DNA of 64,000 nucleotides, taken from positions 372,001 through 436,000 of the forward strand of contig JAVTVJ010000469.1 in the NCBI GenBank assembly GCA_034509425.1, given 5' to 3'. This DNA comes from Eopsaltria australis. Taxonomy: Eukaryota > Chordata > Aves > Passeriformes > Petroicidae. Shown piece after piece: positions 59,771 through 64,000 of the stretch. The translations under genes were made by a program, and so were the position numbers. The notes beneath the pieces are model-generated. The model was not told the DNA's origin and made no database searches. It worked only from the letters and a program-made list of their open reading frames with translations. Position 1 is the first letter of the stretch, and each line of letters begins with the position of its first letter.

Positions 59771-61842
59771 ATATTTAAGCATATCATTTTGTGCAGACTT
59801 TTGCTTTTTGTTTATGGATGTCAACAATAAATAAATAAATAGAATTGCTGTATTTGGTTAGCTTCCTCTGACCAATGATACCTGCATTTGAAATAGTGAA
59901 TAGAGTGCCTAAGTGTCAAGCATTACTATCCTTGATCTCAACTCTTTGAAAAATAAATTATTTACAAAAAATTATTTACCAGCATTTTCCTAACTAACTG
60001 TCATCTGAATAGAGATAAACTGGTAATATGTGTGTGTAATTGTACATCTCACCTTTCTTTCATATGTTCGTTTCTCCGTTAGCAGGATACTACATTGTGG
60101 ACAAGATTTTAAATTCCTTTTCAATATTTATGTTATGGTATACATAAACAGTTGTTACACAGTTTTTCTTATGTGTGGGGACAAGCAAAACACCTGTAGA
60201 TTTACCTTTTCATTGTATGTACAGCACAATTCAATAGAATAGTATCTTATTTTGATATTTTGTAGGATAAAGGTGCTTTAGCATAGCATTTTCTCTTCAA
60301 ATGGGATTAATTTTCACCCTGTAAAACAGGAGTGCTAGCAAGTCAACAGAAGCTGGAATCTCATGGTTGTAATACTGATGTCTATAGAAGAATCTTTATG
60401 TTAAGCCTTCTAAACATGAAAATACTTCTGCAAATCAGCATACCAATAGGCAAGTTAGACATTTTTTAAAGAGATACAAATTAAAAAGAAATGGTAAATT
60501 AAAAATAAAACATACCTTTCTTTACAAAAATGTGTAAAACTAAACATCTGCGACGTCCAATAAAAAGTTACAACCCCTGCCATCTTCCATCTATGTGAGT
60601 AAATTTACACATTATAAGCAGTTTATTTTGCTACAGGAGCAAGAGATAGAGTGTGAGCTTTGCACATGGAATTTATATTTGCTGGGACTGAAGGGAGGAG
60701 AAAATCGATCTATTGTTCAGTCTACTACCGCTCCAAGCATCATTTAACTATGAACGGTAAAAATTCTCATTAAAACAAGCTAGAAATAAAAAACCTGCAG
60801 CTTTAAGTTCTTTGAGATCATCTTCTCTTTTGCCTCTATAGCACCTTCTAAGTTTTAAAAATAGTCTCAGCCTGAGAAAACTAGAATAAAACAGAACTTT
60901 CAGAGTAAGTTTTAGTTTACGTATCTCAGTAGTAGGAAACATTCAGCTTTCCTGTGCAAAGGAAAGTAAATCTTCCCAAACACTATAATTATAAATTCCT
61001 GAAGTCTGTTCTGCAACAGCTCAGCACCACACTCCTGATGTAAAAACAAATCAATGGCAGTACTTTTGGCCCCTCCAAACTCACTCCCTCTTCATAGACA
61101 GCATCTCTTATATTCTGATTCTGCACTTCTCATTTATTCTCCTGAGGCCACATTTTAAAGATGTCATACTGACATGGTTTTACTCCATTTTACCCATCCA
61201 TATAATTCAGTATTTCTTTTTAGGAACAAATCATTATAATTCCTGTCTTAAATGTCAGACAGACTAAAGATGTCCTTCTTCTTGATACTGATACTTATGT
61301 ATAGTCTATAAAAACTGACTAGGTGACACAAGTTCCATTTTTAATCCAGACCTTTTAATCCAGAGTACCCAGATTACCTCAGCAGGAAAAGTAGTGAGAA
61401 CAGGCTGAAATATTTTCTGTTATAAAAGAGCACACAACCTGCCTGGTCTCAAAGAACATTAATGGGTATAATTGTCCATAAATTACGATCAACTGTTGTT
61501 AACTTTTTATTTTATATTCCTCCCTTTCCTGTTCCTTTCTTTACTTCAGATGGATTGTCCTAGCACAGCTGCCCTGTGACTGAGATGAATGCCTGGGTTT
61601 CTTCTACTGAAGAACATGATTACTTCTGATAAAAGATTTGGTAAAGCTGTGCATTATACAGCCACACCATGTTCGCATGTGGCAGAATTAGAAATGAAAC
61701 CCACTTTTTTACCTATACTCCACAAAGTTATCATTCTCTGTGTCTTCCTGGAGGAGGATAAAGATGGAGCCATTGAAACAGAATGAATACTCCTGTTTAA
61801 ACATTTTTGGAAGAACGGCAGAAGTTCTACACATTAAAGCTA
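59771..61842. other. Upstream of GJA9, AT-rich
   Basis: No coding exon is recognised. Conserved synteny predicts the 3' end of RHBDL2 on this side, but no rhomboid-family motif appears. Confidence 0.5.
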
Positions 61843-61967
61843 CACAGAATCATAGAATGGTTTGGGTCAGAAGGGACATTAATATACTACCTAGTCCAAA
61901 CCCCTTCCATGGGCAAATTCACCTTTTGCCAGATTGAGTTGCTCAAAGCTGCATCCAAACTGAGCTT
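61843..61967 (-). mobile_element. CR1 3' end fragment
   Basis: The plus strand has CAGAATCATAGAATGGTTTG, CAGAAGGGACAT, TAGTCCAAACCCCTTCCATG and GTTGCTCAAAGCTGCATCCA, a diverged antisense CR1 terminus. An A/T-rich run follows at about 61982. Confidence 0.85.
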
Positions 61968-64000
61968 AAAAATATACTTGATTTTTTTTTTTTTGGAAAG
62001 CTGGGGAAACGGTTTCAAACACTCCCAACATAAGAAACATTGGGTAGTGAGGAGGGAAAAAGACGTTGTTGTACAAAAGGGAAAAAAGAAATAAATGTGT
62101 TTATTTTGTCTATAAAAGATTTTCTGGAGCCAGCATTAGCAGTGCAATGGCCAAGGGCACAGCCTCATTAGGCATGCCTGGTATTAATTTGCAAGTCTTC
62201 TGCTAGGACCAATGTGAGTTAAGAAGCAAATCTAGCACTATAATGTTCTTTTAGGTGATCCTCATCAGCACTCTGCAAAAGTGTAGTGCTGATTCAAATG
62301 CCCTATAAAGGATGAATAAACTTCCTCTGCTGATAATTCTAAAAAGCTAATCATTATCTTTTAATTTTCATGCTGAAAATCAGTCAATAGGTCATGTCCA
62401 ATTTCACACTTGACAGCTTGCCTGAAAGTATTCAATCATTTTGGCAAGCGAGCAGTCTACAGCCAGCCATTCTATGGAGTACTTAAAGCAGGATTCTAAA
62501 CATGTCTCTTCTATTGGGTACTTATAGTAGGTTTTTTAATATTTTTCTGTTACCGATAAAAAAGCCTCTAAATCTGCTGAAGTGATCCACAGGCACACAC
62601 ACACCCCCTGCCAGCTTGTGAAAAGGTGCTGAAGCTTTGTTTGAAAACCGAAAGTGTTTGGTGAGACTGAACTACCCTGGCTGGAGATTTACTTGCTCTA
62701 TAAAACCTTAACGTTAAAACAAACATTTAATGATCTGCACAGTGTTCCAGGGTGCATTAGCTCATTTAAAATGGCACTACAGTTAAATGACAACTTGACA
62801 AGTCATGAGGGAAAATAAATTTAAGTGCCAACAACGATTTTATAGTGCTGATGCTAATTTTTACCTTAGCTTGCAACTCCAACTATTTACACAAACTATT
62901 TAGTGATGTATGGATGATTTAAAGAGTTTAGTGATGTATGGAGAGACTATTCACTTTTCTTCCAGGTCTAGAAGCTATCTCACTGGCTTTTTATTCACTG
63001 CAAAACATTCCCTAAATTTTTATGACTATATTGATTTTTCTTAGCTTAAGGTCAAACATCACAGTAATCCTCCAATCATGGAAATATTCTCTGAAGATCA
63101 AGGCCTTTTCATCTGTATACATCAATAATGTGCACTCTATGTGTACAATTGATTTTTATTTTCTGCTGTTATCTGTCTGACCCACAATGGACAGTGATAT
63201 AAGTAGAGGCATAAACATCAGTGATGTGTCCTACAGGTTTTCAGGGTAACGTGAACTCACTCCCATAGTTTTCTTTCAGTAGTGAAGGAGGACCACAAAT
63301 TATAAACTGCAACAATGAGAAATTTGGACAACTGTACTACTCAATGTCGTCTTTAGGATTGTCAAATTCAACAGTACTGTGTTTGAAGGCAGACCAGAGG
63401 TTGCTTTATAAAGACTGAAGCACATATTCTTCACATTAGTCTGTTTTTTGTGCTGCCTTATAGATTGACTTCTGATGCTAAGATATGCATGCAAAACAGT
63501 AAGTGCTTGTAGGTTCACTTTTTATTGCTAAGATACACATGCAAATCAGTAGGTGCACATTTATGTTTTCACTTTCACAAGCAAAATTTCTGAAGATGCC
63601 CTGGTCTGTATCAGAAAGTTTAAGGGGTTTTTTGTTTGTTTTTTTTTTAGTTTCTGTCTGTCTTTATCTTAGTTCACTGTTGATAATTTTTAACTCATTC
63701 CTCTCTTAGTTCCTTATCTTTAAAAAATTGTATTTTTTGTATACTTTCATCTTGCTTGCTGTCTATTTTTCTCTCTTAATCCCTTGGCTTTAAAATTTTA
63801 TTTATAAATATACACAGGTACTGTAGCTTTCTGTTTTTAATTCTCTCCTGACCTTGCTCCTCTTTCCATTTTCAAGTTTCTTTCCATGTCTACTTTATTA
63901 GGCTTCCTCTCTCTAATTTTTTTTCTTCTTTCCTGCCTGTTCTGTATACATCTGCTGGGCTCAGGGCCAGTGTCTGTGGTTGGGGCCAGGGGAAGGGAGA
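61968..64000. other. AT-rich intergenic DNA to window end
   Basis: It holds the octamer repeat at 63.5 kb and a 16-bp repeat TTTAGTGATGTATGGA twice at about 62.90-62.94 kb. A T/C-rich stretch begins near 63.6 kb. No gene is recognised. Confidence 0.5.
63477..63556 (+). repeat. Imperfect 30-bp direct repeat with octamer motifs
   Basis: The two copies, 63477-63506 and 63527-63556, differ at five positions. Both carry ATGCAAA-type cores; the second is a perfect POU octamer ATGCAAAT. Confidence 0.8.

Noticed and set aside
59771..64000. Expected 3' exons of RHBDL2
   Set aside because: No rhomboid motif (GxSG, HxxG) or matching peptide was found on the minus strand; the gene, if syntenic, lies beyond the window.

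Overview
The window looks like a bird genome, probably a passerine, though the order is less certain. The evidence is CR1 retrotransposon 3' ends on both strands, three or four LTR fragments of avian endogenous-retrovirus type, and a vertebrate gene trio with vertebrate GT-AG exon structure. Most of the sequence is AT-rich. GC rises only at three CpG-island-like patches: about 35.2-35.7 kb, 46.9-47.7 kb and 53.9-55.3 kb.

Three protein genes are supported, all on the minus strand and head to tail. In transcriptional order they are GJA9 (gap-junction connexin, about 59.7-57.4 kb), MYCBP (c-Myc-binding protein/AMY-1, 54.6-49.4 kb) and RRAGC (RagC GTPase of mTORC1 amino-acid sensing, 47.3-37.9 kb). 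From family knowledge this is the order and orientation of human 1p34.3. The exon chains read through without a break: RRAGC has 7 coding exons and 409 aa, MYCBP 5 coding exons and 103 aa, and GJA9 one coding exon of 508 aa behind a probable noncoding exon. The three genes share no pathway. They are a conserved neighbourhood rather than an operon-like unit.

Region by region: 1-37.9 kb is a gene-poor tract with CR1 and LTR remnants, microsatellites and a few higher-complexity islands that could be cis-regulatory. The best of these is 19.48-19.96 kb, with two exact PBX-MEIS-type sites. In the human order the next gene on this side is POU3F1, across a large desert, so this tract may belong to that regulatory domain (inference). 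An orphan CpG island lies at 35.2-35.7 kb. RRAGC spans 37.9-47.3 kb, with a CR1 copy in intron 1, and its promoter is at 47.3-47.6 kb. MYCBP follows at 49.4-54.6 kb, with a 20-bp GC-rich minisatellite just upstream. GJA9 lies at 57.4-59.7 kb. The remainder to 64 kb is non-coding as far as can be seen, and no exon of RHBDL2 (the next gene in human) is recognisable.

I found no novel defence-type or multi-gene system. The items most worth checking are the TALE-site cluster, the orphan CpG island, the AP-2-like minisatellite at MYCBP, the overlapping upstream ORF of GJA9, a 63-bp perfect direct repeat flanking 1.5 kb, and the E-box/CCAAT architecture of the RRAGC promoter.
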